Positions 54,077-63,237 of a stretch of 64,000 nt of DNA are shown here, piece by piece. Where the stretch lies: contig NC_019776.1 of NCBI RefSeq assembly GCF_000317675.1, forward strand, positions 2,170,001 through 2,234,000, in the 5' to 3' direction. Each line of letters starts with the position of its first letter. The first letter of the stretch is position 1. The DNA is from Cyanobacterium aponinum PCC 10605 (lineage in GTDB: Bacteria; Cyanobacteriota; Cyanobacteriia; Cyanobacteriales; Cyanobacteriaceae). Position numbers and translations under genes: made by a program. The notes under the pieces were generated by a model. It made no database searches. It had not been told where the DNA came from and worked only from the letters and a program-made list of their open reading frames with translations.

Positions 54077-54313
54077 TTATAAGGGATACTCCTGCGTTTC
54101 AATATGATTTAATTTAAGTTGGGTATTGTTCATCAATTCGTATCGGGTTAATTCTTCTTCAAAATTGTCTAACATTTCTAACAGTAAATTAAGTTGATTA
54201 ATTTTTCTCCTCATTAAGTCTCGATTATGTTTGTCTTTAGATTCAAGGTTGCACAATTCGTTATAAAGATAGTCTCTAATTTCTTTGATATTATCCATAG
54301 TTGATTTTTTCAT
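54077..54313 (-). CDS. Small helical hypothetical protein
   Basis: 78 aa from the ATG at 54313 (MKKSTMDNIKEIRDYLYNEL), preceded by GGAAG; a GTG-started frame five codons longer would begin inside the promoter element. Two helices with a basic turn (KDKHNRDLMRRKINQLNLLL) predicted. Island promoter element copy C ends 14 nt before the start. Function unknown. Confidence 0.65.
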   Translation of the reverse strand: MKKSTMDNIKEIRDYLYNELCNLESKDKHNRDLMRRKINQLNLLLEMLDNFEEELTRYELMNNTQLKLNHIETQEYPL

Positions 54314-54326
54314 AACTTTATCTTCC

Positions 54327-54362
54327 ACTTATATATCAGTGAAAAATTAGAAAATTATGTGC
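54327..54362 (-). promoter_or_regulatory. Island promoter element, copy C
   Basis: Minus strand: GCACATAATTTTCTAATTTT then TCACTGATATATAAGTGG. CAT to GATAT spacing is 19 nt; the TG of the left box is replaced by CA. 14 nt before the ATG at 54313, so the leader would be very short. Confidence 0.7.
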
Positions 54363-54364
54363 TT

Positions 54365-54844
54365 TTAATACTGGTAATCGGATGAAGTTTCTAAGAGTGT
54401 TTGAATTTCTAGGATGTCTTCGGGAGAGTCATCAAAACAATTTTCTTCTAACCACACTTTTATATGAATAGGCATTATTTTGCCGAAGATATGGGGAATA
54501 GAGAAATTATAGGCTTTTTGATAATCCCATGTACCGGGCAGGGGAAATCTCTCGTCTAAAGCATAGCTTGTCATTCCATGATGTTTAATTTCTACCGCAT
54601 CACCAATGGCATAGGCAGACTGAATACAGGCGTGTTCTCTGACTGTAGGTCCTCCTGATAAGTCTAATAATTTAGTTAAATAGGAGAGGCGATCGCGCAG
54701 AGAGTATTTGACGTTATCATGACATAGTATAGCAACGCAAGAAGCAAAGGTTTTATATTTTTGTTCATCTTCATGGGGTTTTTCAGTGGTAATTTGATGG
54801 TAGGCTTTTCTATAAGTGGATTTGAGTTGTTTCCAAGTATCCAT
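54365..54844 (-). CDS. Hypothetical protein
   Basis: 159 aa, soluble. Distinct stretches: MDTWKQLKSTYRKAYHQITT, LSGGPTVREHACIQSAYAIG, WDYQKAYNFSIPHIFGKIMP, IKVWLEENCFDDSPEDILEI. Family not recognised. Island promoter element copy D is 26 nt upstream of the ATG. Confidence 0.65.
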   Translation of the reverse strand: MDTWKQLKSTYRKAYHQITTEKPHEDEQKYKTFASCVAILCHDNVKYSLRDRLSYLTKLLDLSGGPTVREHACIQSAYAIGDAVEIKHHGMTSYALDERFPLPGTWDYQKAYNFSIPHIFGKIMPIHIKVWLEENCFDDSPEDILEIQTLLETSSDYQY

Positions 54845-54869
54845 AATTTTTACTCTCTGATTTTTCTGC

Positions 54870-54905
54870 TACTTATATATCAGGGAATAATTTGTAATTT
54901 ATGCA
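54870..54905 (-). promoter_or_regulatory. Island promoter element, copy D
   Basis: Minus strand: TGCATAAATTACAAATTATT then CCCTGATATATAAGTAG; 19-nt spacing. 26 nt before the ATG at 54844. Confidence 0.7.
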
Positions 54906-55067
54906 GATTATTTAACAAAAAAGTATGAACTGTTAAACATATTATTTGACTCCGAAGAAAGAAAGTAACCAAACCGAATATACTATTATCAAGGCATTAG
55001 ATTTTGAGGACAAACTAAAGCTATTAAAGTATATCAATAATTTCATGGTACATGACTACAGAAAATA

Positions 55068-55589
55068 ATGTTTCCATACAACTACCAGACTTTCAATGCA
55101 ATATTAGGAGTACAGATTCCAGAACGATTCACCCTATACTAAACATTTGACAAAAATCAATATTTTCCGTCTCTCAAATATCTGATATATTCATACTATT
55201 CTAATAGGAAAGAAGGTGTAGGTATCGTTCATGAGGTAGCTGAATCAATAGTACCCCTAACTCATGTATCTACTTTTCAACAATTTTGTGATGGTCTTGT
55301 AGCGATGTTAACTGGATATTACTATGAATATGATAGTTTAACCTACGACATCATTTCCCTATTTTCGAGTATATGCTCACCCAGATATACAATACATCAT
55401 GTCGCTAGAATATATGGCAAAAGTCATAATAGACTATTGAATGAAGAGTTTTTGCATAATTACTTTTATGCTGAGTATATTGCTGGTATTGATGTGATAG
55501 AAAACCGTATGGAAAATCTGATCATATTCTCTCTTGAAGATAATATCAACATAGACAAATATATGAATACCCAGTTATTAAAAAGATGA
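55068..55589 (+). pseudogene. Hypothetical gene with an in-frame stop
   Basis: One reading frame of 174 codons interrupted only by TAA at 55140-55142 (codon 25). It reads MFPYNYQTFNAILGVQIPER before the stop, then TFDKNQYFPSLKYLIYSYYS, IVHEVAESIVPLTHVSTFQQ, GYYYEYDSLTYDIISLFSSI, ending NTQLLKR. Without the stop it is a normal ~173-aa protein. A shorter product could start at an internal ATG (55305). Family not recognised. Another decayed frame (KESNQTEYTIIKALDFEDKL) lies just upstream at 54970-55065. Confidence 0.55.
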
Positions 55590-55633
55590 AAAATAAGCTA
55601 GTATGATATTAGTCATACTTACACATAATTATC

Positions 55634-55840
55634 ATGAAAAAAACTTTATATATACCCGATGAATTATGGGAAGAATTAACTAATTATTTAAAACAGCATC
55701 CTCAAGAAAATCCCTCTAGCGTAGTACAAATGGCATTAAAAGAAAAGTTACGCCCTCGTAATGGTGAAGGGTTATTAAAGTTAGCAGGAATAGTTAAAAA
55801 TGCGCCGAAGGATGCCTCTACAAATATAAATAACCGCTAA
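55634..55840 (+). CDS. VapB-like antitoxin
   Basis: 68 aa. N-terminal strand KKTLYIPDELWEELTNYLKQ is ribbon-helix-helix-like, with SSVVQMALKEKLRPRN, and a C-terminal tail that would bind toxin. Its stop overlaps the next ATG by one base (TAATG). Confidence 0.82.
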   Translation: MKKTLYIPDELWEELTNYLKQHPQENPSSVVQMALKEKLRPRNGEGLLKLAGIVKNAPKDASTNINNR

Positions 55841-56247
55841 TGAAACGATTAGTATTAGATGCAGGACCATTAATAGCGTTAGTATCTGAAAGAGATAACT
55901 ATCATAGTGAAGCTAAACTCGGTTTTAGCCAAATTTCCCTTCTTTTTGGGGAAGTTTTAACTCCTTTACCCATATTATTTGAAGTTTATAAGTTTGTATC
56001 TCGCAATGAATCACCGAAGATAGCACAGAAATTATTAAGTGTTATTCAGAAGGAAACAGTAATTGTGACTATCTCTGAATCAGATTTTGTGAGTATATCG
56101 GATTTAGTGTTGAATTTTTCCCATTGGGGAGGTACTTTAGAAGATGCTTCGGTAATAGTAATTGCTAAAAAATATCAGGGTAAAATTTGGACTATTGATT
56201 ATAAAGATTTGGGTTTTTTTGGTGATATAGAATTTTGGAATCCTTGA
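55840..56247 (+). CDS. PIN-domain toxin (VapC-like)
   Basis: 135 aa. MKRLVLDAGPLIALVSERDN carries the first catalytic Asp; other acidic residues are Glu in PLPILFEVYKF and Asp in GTLEDASVIVIAKK and TIDYKDLG. An RNase toxin translationally coupled to its antitoxin. Intact, in contrast with the remnants at 31.9 and 45.0 kb. Confidence 0.85.
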   Translation: MKRLVLDAGPLIALVSERDNYHSEAKLGFSQISLLFGEVLTPLPILFEVYKFVSRNESPKIAQKLLSVIQKETVIVTISESDFVSISDLVLNFSHWGGTLEDASVIVIAKKYQGKIWTIDYKDLGFFGDIEFWNP

Positions 56248-56252
56248 CTTAA

Positions 56253-56711
56253 TTATCTTTTTTCAGTTACTTTAATATTAAAATTTTCTTCTAACCAAGA
56301 AAGATCTAATTTCCAGTTAAATTGACTTCTTTGTGTCCATTGAGACCAAACTTTTGCGAGATAATTTTCTACTTGTAAGGTTGACCAATTATTAACTTTA
56401 GCTAAATGTTTTTTTGCTTCTGCTTCTTTTCCTCTAACTCTTGCTAATCCTATATGTTTGACTTGATGACAACTTGGACAAAGGGCAGTTAATCCCATTA
56501 GTGTTTGAATGTATTTTTCATCGTCATAGTGCCAAATTTCGTGGCATTCTACGGGATGTTTTTCTCCAATTCCTCCACAAATTTCGCATTTATAATTGGC
56601 TTTTTTATAGGTATCTTTTCGGAGTAGATCCCATGTTTTTTTGTCCACATGATCTCTGACATTAGAAAACCAACAAGTTTGCGGTACAAGTTCGATCGAT
56701 AATTTACACAT
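56253..56711 (-). CDS. HNH-type nuclease-like protein
   Basis: 152 aa from the ATG at 56711, which has AGGAGA 13 nt upstream; the longer frame would start in a palindrome. Zinc ribbon CEICGGIGEKHPVECHEIWH then LCPSCHQVKHIG gives the HNH pattern with two CxxC pairs. The C-terminus is helical. Located right after the helicase gene and likely transcribed with it, which suggests a joint role. Confidence 0.75.
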   Translation of the reverse strand: MCKLSIELVPQTCWFSNVRDHVDKKTWDLLRKDTYKKANYKCEICGGIGEKHPVECHEIWHYDDEKYIQTLMGLTALCPSCHQVKHIGLARVRGKEAEAKKHLAKVNNWSTLQVENYLAKVWSQWTQRSQFNWKLDLSWLEENFNIKVTEKR

Positions 56712-56741
56712 AATTTTAGGTTCTCCTACATTTAATTTTGT

Positions 56742-56760
56742 AAGGTGGGCAATGCCCACC
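56742..56760. repeat. Palindrome GGTGGGCAATGCCCACC
   Basis: Perfect 8-bp stem with a one-base centre, between the HNH and helicase genes. A common type of cyanobacterial interspersed palindrome. Confidence 0.6.
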
Positions 56761-56780
56761 AGAAAGTTTTTTTTATAAAA

Positions 56781-58169
56781 TTAAAGTTCGTTTTCTTCTT
56801 CTTCTGTTAAATCATCGTTGGCATCTTCGGGGGGAGTAACACCTTTAATAGTAAAAATAAAAGTGTCCTTTTGTTCCATCACTTTTCTAACTTCTTCATA
56901 AAAAGGATAATCCCCAATACCGCTCATATTAACCCATCCACGAGAGCGAGTTAAAGCGACAAATAACTGATTTCGCAATTTCGGATCACTTTCATTTTCT
57001 GCGATATGATCTAAGCCAACAATATAAACCATATCCGCCTCATTGCCTTTAGTGCGATCGATCCTTGATACGGTTATCGCATCGTTATGCCAAAATCGAT
57101 CGGGATTACTAACTTGCCAATTAAACTTAATTTGGTTAGTATTGGGCGCACTGGGAATATAAATATTAATTCCTTCTTTTACTAAAAAGTTAGCAATAGT
57201 TTCTTCTAATTTGTTACCCGTATATAAGGGAGGTGTAGTGTACCCTAAAGCAATAACTAAAATATTACGACTTGATTTTAATTGATCTTGTTCTAAGTTA
57301 AACTTAATTTTATCTACTAAGGCAAAAAGTTCTTCTTCACGGGAATTATAAGTATTAAATTCGATTACTGAATCCTGCCATAAATCAGGTATAGAATTAG
57401 GTGAGTTTTCTTTTGGGCGAGTGATAGTAATAGGTTTAGTTGTACTTCTAAAATCACCTTTAACCTCGAAACCAATAGCTTGTAAGTCTTTTTTCCGCAT
57501 CCGCCTTGGATGAATAATATCACCTTCTCTCAATAATCCCGTACCCAAAGCATAAGCAGTCGTGAGAATATTGCCTGGGGTACGATAACACCTTTCCATA
57601 TCATAGGCTTTACGGATATTTCCTGAATAAATACCTCCACTTTCACCCCCCAATATTTGACTTAATTTTTTTCCAAATATAACTTCTGCGTTAGGTGCGA
57701 TCGCATTTGGAGAGTGGATAGTTTGAGACTCATCATAAGCCCAAATTAAACGTTTTTGAGTAGGATCATTTTCGTCAACGGATTTTAAAGACTGATAAGC
57801 TAACCAGTAAATAGCTTCTTTTTTTTCATCATCAACGATAAATTTTAAATTATCATTTCCCGTTACTAAATCTTGTCCTTCATCAATAATTAGAGCATCA
57901 AATATAGGATGAAATTGAGGTTTTTTGGTTAAAAAATCTCGACATCCATAAGCTAAACTATGATTAGGATTTCCTTGCCCTGTATTTTGTGGTAATAATT
58001 TTGTGATGTTAAATTCTTTACATAATTCACCATATAAGCCATCTCTTTCTTTTGCACCCCAAGCATGAAGCACTCTTAAATTAGAATTACTATCATTTTT
58101 AAAGGTTACTTCCCCATTAGTAAAACGTTCTATCCATAACTCGAATAATTTTTCTATTTGATCATATAA
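56781..58169 (-). pseudogene. NERD-UvrD-like helicase, C-terminal part cut off by IS
   Basis: 463 codons including stop. From the insertion point it reads LYDQIEKLFELWIERFTNGE and on through VLHAWGAKERDGLYGELC. Helicase motifs: IIDEGQDL (motif II), WAYDESQTIH (III), MERCYRTPGNILTTAYALG (IV), ITVSRIDRTKGNEADMVYIV (V), FVALTRSRGWVNMSG (VI). The tail is acidic. Joined to 59678-60565 across one copy of the 6-bp target duplication it gives a continuous 758-aa protein. As it stands, this half lacks the Walker A domain; a shorter product could start at an internal ATG (58073). Confidence 0.85.
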
Positions 58170-59671
58170 CTGTACTTTAGACTAAGAAAATATTGCACGG
58201 CAATAAGTAAGCTAATAAAAATTAGCCCTCAGAGAAAATAAATTGAGTTAGTTATTTCTTAAAAGTTACGTTTTTCGCCTTTTTTTACTTTTGGATTGCC
58301 GTTTTTTGATGGTGGGATAAACTTTTGCTTTATTTCTTTTTCTCCCTTTTTGCCAACCATTGGATTTTCCCCGACTTTTGGGAGTTTGGGTCGGACTTCC
58401 AATCTCCATCAATAATGAAATCATTGACCGAGCTACCCTTTGAGGGGTTAAATTCTCTTGTGGTTTTTGCCATGGTAAATGGTGTTCTTGGACTAAATCC
58501 TTTGAAAGCCATAATTGCCAAGTAATATTAACAATTAAATCACTCCATCTTTGACATTGGATTGGAGTGCGAAAATTGGGTAAAGTCCAATGCAATCTCT
58601 GTTTGGCAAAACGATACCAATGATCTACACCAAACCTTCTACTGTATTGGCTCCAAATCTTTTCTAATGATAAAAACTCCTCTCCTACCCAGATTAACCA
58701 TAGTGGGCGATGTTTACTTCCCGTTTTTTTTGGGTTTAATCGTTCAATTTTCAATAAAGTCAGTGTTTGTAATGGTGCGTTGTAAAAATGGAGTTGTGTC
58801 CATTTACTGACTCGTATTTGTCCCAAAGATGGATCTTCCATTTCCAAGACTTCATCCGCACAGGGGAAATTATCAGACTCATTTAACTTCCATTTGTCAC
58901 CATGTTTTTTTGGTCTTCCTCTACCACTATAAGGCTCAGGATTTCCATAAAAACAGAGATTAGAACGAACTCGAATTAGTTTGCTCACCTTAACATTTGC
59001 CGTTTGTTTAAGGAAAGTAGCGTTCCCATACTCGCAATCTAAGACCACTAATTTGGGGATGTTGGATGGTAATTTTTGACAAACTTGTTTGAGTTGCCAC
59101 GTTGCCTTATTTAAAGGAGTTTCAAAGGATGTAATTCTTTCATGTCTTAAAGGTAATGTCCAACTACCTTGATGATCTAATTGGGGCAACCATGCAATGG
59201 TACTATACCCTTGTCCTATTACTGATGAGTGGACAGAGCAATGAGAATATTGATAAGTTCTGTCTTTCATGGTGGGACTATCTTCAAATTCCCACCGAGT
59301 ATGGTCGATGCCAAATAAAAAATATTCTAAAATGGGAATTTCTTGAATATATCTTCTCATAAATTTGTTGCCATTAGGACGACAATCTTCTATTGCTTCA
59401 TATGTACTAGACCATTGGCGGTGAAAAAAGGGGGACAAAGAAAATTCTGCCAGACTACGAGCATTTTCAGTAGCCATGATACTATCCATTAACTGAAAAG
59501 CGGCATCCTTACTTTTGACCAACATTTGATGAGTGTCAAAACGAAATTGTTGAAGTCTGCTATATTTGTTCATAGAGAGAGAATCAAATTTGTGGTTATT
59601 TTTATTGTCTCTCTATTTTCTTTAAAAGTCTCTTGTATCCTGATTTCCTTTTTATTTAGTCTAAAGTACAG
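58170..59671 (-). mobile_element. 1502-bp insertion sequence
   Basis: Perfect 16-bp terminal inverted repeats: CTGTACTTTAGACTAA at 58170-58185 and its complement at 59656-59671. Flanked by direct 6-bp duplication ATATAA (58164-58169 and 59672-59677). One transposase gene inside. Removing it together with one ATATAA rejoins the helicase frame (FFTRS-LY-DQIEK), proving that it inserted into an intact gene and, from the perfect ends, recently. Confidence 0.95.
58266..59573 (-). CDS. DDE transposase, IS4/IS701-like
   Basis: 435 aa. N-terminus MNKYSRLQQFRFDTHQMLVK, LSLSPFFHRQWSSTYEAIED; DDE-fold core with LVVLDCEYGN and RRFGVDHWYRFAKQRL; very basic tail (KKRQSKSKKRRKT). Matches the cyanobacterial putative transposase group related to IS4/IS701. 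Full length and intact, so the element may still be active. Confidence 0.85.
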   Translation of the reverse strand: MNKYSRLQQFRFDTHQMLVKSKDAAFQLMDSIMATENARSLAEFSLSPFFHRQWSSTYEAIEDCRPNGNKFMRRYIQEIPILEYFLFGIDHTRWEFEDSPTMKDRTYQYSHCSVHSSVIGQGYSTIAWLPQLDHQGSWTLPLRHERITSFETPLNKATWQLKQVCQKLPSNIPKLVVLDCEYGNATFLKQTANVKVSKLIRVRSNLCFYGNPEPYSGRGRPKKHGDKWKLNESDNFPCADEVLEMEDPSLGQIRVSKWTQLHFYNAPLQTLTLLKIERLNPKKTGSKHRPLWLIWVGEEFLSLEKIWSQYSRRFGVDHWYRFAKQRLHWTLPNFRTPIQCQRWSDLIVNITWQLWLSKDLVQEHHLPWQKPQENLTPQRVARSMISLLMEIGSPTQTPKSRGKSNGWQKGRKRNKAKVYPTIKKRQSKSKKRRKT

Positions 59672-60565
59672 ATATAAACTACGGGTAAAAAAGACAAAAG
59701 CGACTTTCCAATCAGGATGTTTTAAATGGGTGATAACTGCTTTTTGACTGAATAAAACTGTTTTACCTGAACCTGCTATACCTCTGACTCGTTGCGGGCC
59801 GGGAGGAACTGATTTACTAGCCCATTCTTGCTTAACATCCCATTCATACATTAATTTTTGGGCTTCTGCTAAGATGTTATAACGAGTTTTTCCTTGATGG
59901 GAGTTAATATTTGGTAATTGTTTTCTTAAAATTGATGTGCCACTAATAACACTCAAAAGTGACTTATATTGTTGCTCATTTAATGATTCACCTTCAATAA
60001 TATGATTAGCTTTTTCAATACGTTTTTTTAAGCCAACTTCCCCTAATTGATTGTTAAAAATAAAAGGGCTACCTTCTTCTATTCCCTGCCATCCTCTTGA
60101 TTGCCATTGATCTGTGCTAATATAAGGAAAGGCTATTAAAGTTTTGCCAATGACTTTATTGTTAATGTTTGATTCTTGGTTTTTTATCGGTTCTAAATCA
60201 CAATATTTCCGCAAGACTTGAACGTATTTAGAAATATTATTTATTTTAAAATTATCGATTAATTGTTGTTCATAGAAATTGATATTATTTCCATCAAGCC
60301 AACTAATTTGTTCAATAGTTGCTAGACAAACTTCAATAGTAATAATTCCCCATTCTCGATCAATTATTAAAATATCAGGCTCTTTACGGCGATCGCCAAC
60401 TTGTAAAAATAATGGATAACGCCAATAACCTACACTTTCAGGGCGAGGAGTATTAAAAGCCTGTCTCACAGCATCCCAAATTTTTTCGTAACTATCTTTA
60501 TATTCAGGAGGAATAGCTTCAGTAGTGATAAAACGAGATAATCCTTTTCTTGATGGTGTTGTCAT
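59672..60565 (-). pseudogene. NERD-UvrD-like helicase, N-terminal part
   Basis: 298 codons before the IS. A NERD-like nuclease domain (about 45-90: YPLFLQVGDRRKEPDILIID, then REWGIITIEV with Asp64 and Glu78) and the start of the helicase: PQRVRGIAGSGKTVLFSQKA (Walker A 261-269), WKVAFVFFTRSLY. The frame then runs 33 codons into the IS. NERD-helicase proteins are found in defence islands and on mobile elements. Promoter element copy E lies 98 nt upstream. Confidence 0.85.
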
Positions 60566-60944
60566 GATTTTTAATGCCTATTTTTTTGTTTGTCGATCAA
60601 TTATGTTTAAACTATCAGCTTAATAATTAGGTGTATTAAAAAATTAAGATAATTTAATCGTTACTTACATATCAGGAGAGGTGAGAAAAAATATGCAGAA
60701 TCAAAAAAATGACCTGCATACTTTCCGTTAATTAATTAGCTAATTTAAAATCCCAATAAACTGTGGAAATAAGCAATTTATCAGAATCTTCCTTTGTTAA
60801 CTCAGCAATAATTCGCAACTTCCATAAGGGATAAGAATTAAGATAAAATTAGTGCAGTTTAAAACTAATTTTACTACTGTTGCCTGTTGCTTGACTTCGG
60901 GAAGAAGTCCAGAGAAACCATCAACAATTTAGATTAAAACATCA
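60566..60944. other. Divergent region between helicase gene and ruvB
   Basis: Contains promoter element copy E and, on the minus strand at 60732-60857, a decayed frame ending SYPLWKLRIIAELTKEDSDK then LLISTVYWDFKLAN and a stop, with no start. Near 60893-60910 a hairpin GACTTCGGGAAGAAGTC precedes ruvB. No intact gene. Confidence 0.45.
60663..60698 (-). promoter_or_regulatory. Island promoter element, copy E
   Basis: Minus strand: TGCATATTTTTTCTCACCTC then TCCTGATATGTAAGTAA; 19-nt spacing. 98 nt before the helicase ATG at 60565. Confidence 0.65.
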
Positions 60945-62030
60945 ATGGCTATAAAAAGATCATCATCTTCAGATAAGAATAATCAACTACCTAAACAAAG
61001 ACAATTAAAGAAAAAACCTTTTAACACACCACAGAATGAAGATAAAGAGATTCTTTTACCGACGGAAATAGTTGAGGATGTCTTAGAAAGTGATGACAAA
61101 ATTCGTCCTCACCGCTTTGCTGATTATATCGGACAAAAAGACTTAAAGGAAGTTATGTCCATTGCCATTCAGGCGGCAAAACAAAGAAATGAACCTTTGG
61201 ATCATATTTTACTTTATGGTCCTCCGGGGTTAGGCAAAACTACCATGTCTTTAATTTTAGCGGGGGAAATGGGGGTAAATTGCAAGATTACCGCAGCTCC
61301 TGCTCTTGAACGTCCTAGGGATATTACAGGCTTACTGGTGAGTCTTAAAAAGGGAGATATATTGTTTATTGATGAGATCCATCGGCTGAATCGTGTTACA
61401 GAGGAGTTGCTATATCCAGCGATGGAGGATGGACGTTTAGATATTACCATCGGGAAAGGGCAGGGGGCAAAAATTCGCAGTATTCCCCTTGCTCCTTTTA
61501 CTCTGATTGGGGCAACAACGAAAATCGGTTCTTTAACTTCTCCTTTGCGCGATCGCTTCGGTTTAATCCAAAGACTACAATTTTACCACATTGATGAGTT
61601 AAAAGAAATTGTGTTACGCTCTGCTCAAATCCTTAATTTGACTATCGATGAACAAGGTGCGATCGCAATTGCTAGTCGTTCGAGAGGTACACCCCGTATA
61701 GCTAACCGTTTACTAAGAAGAGTAAGAGATTATGTTCAAGTGAAGGGAGAAAAGGCGATAAATCAAACTCTAGCTTGTGAAGCTCTAGATTTACATAATG
61801 TGGATGGTTTGGGATTAGATTGGACTGATAGATTAATTCTGACTACTATGATTGAACAGTTTAACCGAGGTCCTGTTGGACTAGATGCGATCGCAGCCGC
61901 TACGGGGGAAGACTCAAAAACCATTGAGGAAGTATATGAACCTTATTTATTACAGATAGGTTTTCTTAATCGAACTCCAAGGGGTAGGGTTGTCACCGAT
62001 AAAGCCTGTGAACATTTGAATCTTAACTAA
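60945..62030 (+). CDS. ruvB: Holliday junction branch migration helicase RuvB
   Basis: 361 aa. A ~50-residue basic, low-complexity N-terminal extension, then [20 protein letters not shown], Walker [11 protein letters not shown] (91-100), Walker [12 protein letters not shown], sensor [19 protein letters not shown], arginine-finger region and C-terminal winged helix ([20 protein letters not shown]). Hexameric motor of RuvABC. The extension is seen in other cyanobacterial RuvB proteins. Confidence 0.96.
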   Translation: MAIKRSSSSDKNNQLPKQRQLKKKPFNTPQNEDKEILLPTEIVEDVLESDDKIRPHRFADYIGQKDLKEVMSIAIQAAKQRNEPLDHILLYGPPGLGKTTMSLILAGEMGVNCKITAAPALERPRDITGLLVSLKKGDILFIDEIHRLNRVTEELLYPAMEDGRLDITIGKGQGAKIRSIPLAPFTLIGATTKIGSLTSPLRDRFGLIQRLQFYHIDELKEIVLRSAQILNLTIDEQGAIAIASRSRGTPRIANRLLRRVRDYVQVKGEKAINQTLACEALDLHNVDGLGLDWTDRLILTTMIEQFNRGPVGLDAIAAATGEDSKTIEEVYEPYLLQIGFLNRTPRGRVVTDKACEHLNLN

Positions 62031-62032
62031 AT

Positions 62033-62062
62033 TAGGAGTGCATTTAAGTTTTCTGGTTAAGA
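62033..62062 (+). repeat. 30-nt dispersed repeat, copy 2
   Basis: Same as 653-682 with one mismatch, followed by AGTGAAT heptads (62069-62100), ACTCATT units and ACCTGAA units. Confidence 0.7.
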
Positions 62063-62299
62063 CAGGAAATAGTGAATAGTGAATAGTGAATGGTGAATAG
62101 TTGATAATTACTCGTTACTCATTACTCATTATTCCCCTAAACACCTGAAACCTGAAACCTTATCTCCCTCATCCCCCCATCCCCTAACTTCCCCAAGATA
62201 GTTAAGAATATTGACATTTTTCTCATATTTGAACCGTGAGATTGGTTTTAAGTTAATGTATAAGGTAGGCAATTTTTAAATTAAAAATAATATTTTCCT

Positions 62300-62440
62300 A
62301 TGTCTGACTTAAATCGTGGCATTATGAAATTTGACGGGGCAGATAAACCCATAGTTGTGGCGGTGTCTGCGGTCATTATTCTAGGTAGTATTGCCGCTTT
62401 AATTATCTGGGCTTTGAAAGTGGCTTACGCAGTGGCTTAA
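62300..62440 (+). CDS. Small single-helix membrane protein
   Basis: 46 aa: MSDLNRGIMKFDGADKPIVV then a membrane helix (VSAVIILGSIAALIIWALKV) and short AYAVA tail. The NRGIMKF-GAD motif followed by one helix is a pattern I associate with conserved small thylakoid proteins of cyanobacteria, but I cannot name it with confidence. No clear ribosome-binding site precedes the ATG. Too short for most gene callers. Confidence 0.7.
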   Translation: MSDLNRGIMKFDGADKPIVVAVSAVIILGSIAALIIWALKVAYAVA

Positions 62441-63237
62441 GTCTCCTGATTGATAATTGATGATTGACGTTTATCTTTATACAAAAAATACTAAAACTAG
62501 CTAAAGAGTTTGGAAAAGAAGAAATAGAGTTTCTTATTCGCAAATCTCTTAGTGTTGTCCATTAGTTATACTTTAGAAACTTTAATCCATACTGGTTATG
62601 AAGTTGCGATTTGCGTAGTCCCACCTTTGGTGACCGCAACTATGGAGAGAAATTATTAAAATTAAGTTAACCCATAATTTGCAAATAGAAATAAAAGGGG
62701 AAACCATTTGATTACAAGAAGTAAAAGCGGCTATCGAAAAAGTCTATTCTAGTAATAAAAAATTGTAAAAAATAATGATAATAAGAATTACATTGACACA
62801 GTTAATAGTTAACTTACCGCAAAAAATAGAATCTTTTATTAATAGAAAATAAAGATTTTCAGCTTGATTTTATTTTCAAAAAATCCTTATTCAATTTTAG
62901 TTTATTTTTCTTTCCATTTCATAGAAAAACAATTAAATATAATCCAAACAATTCATAAATATTCTCAATTTGAATATATCTCTATATGACACTATTACCA
63001 TTAATAATAGAAAATAAAAAAATATTTAATTAATTTAGGAGTGAATTATTGTCTTTATAAATCTCGATGTATTTCTGAATTAGATACTAAAATTAGTTCT
63101 TTGTTCTAGGATTAAGAATATAAGGATAAGAAAAGACAAAAGTTATACTTTTATATCGAATTCAGGTAAACTGAGTTATTAATCTTAGACTCAATGTGAA
63201 CTTATAAAGATCAATTTTTTTGATATGGGCAAAGAGA
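62441..63237. other. Decayed region upstream of PAS sensor gene
   Basis: Contains short stretches that look like protein remnants: IQKILKLAKEFGKEEIEFLI (62479-62565) and LQEVKAAIEKVYSSNKKL (near 62711-62767), with no starts. An element end TATATCGAATTCAGGTAAAC is at 63153-63172. The rest is very AT-rich. Confidence 0.45.

Noticed and set aside
44909..60944. Site-specific integrated element using tRNA-Gly as attachment site
   Set aside because: No repeat of the tRNA 3' end was found on the right side, and no integrase gene is present.
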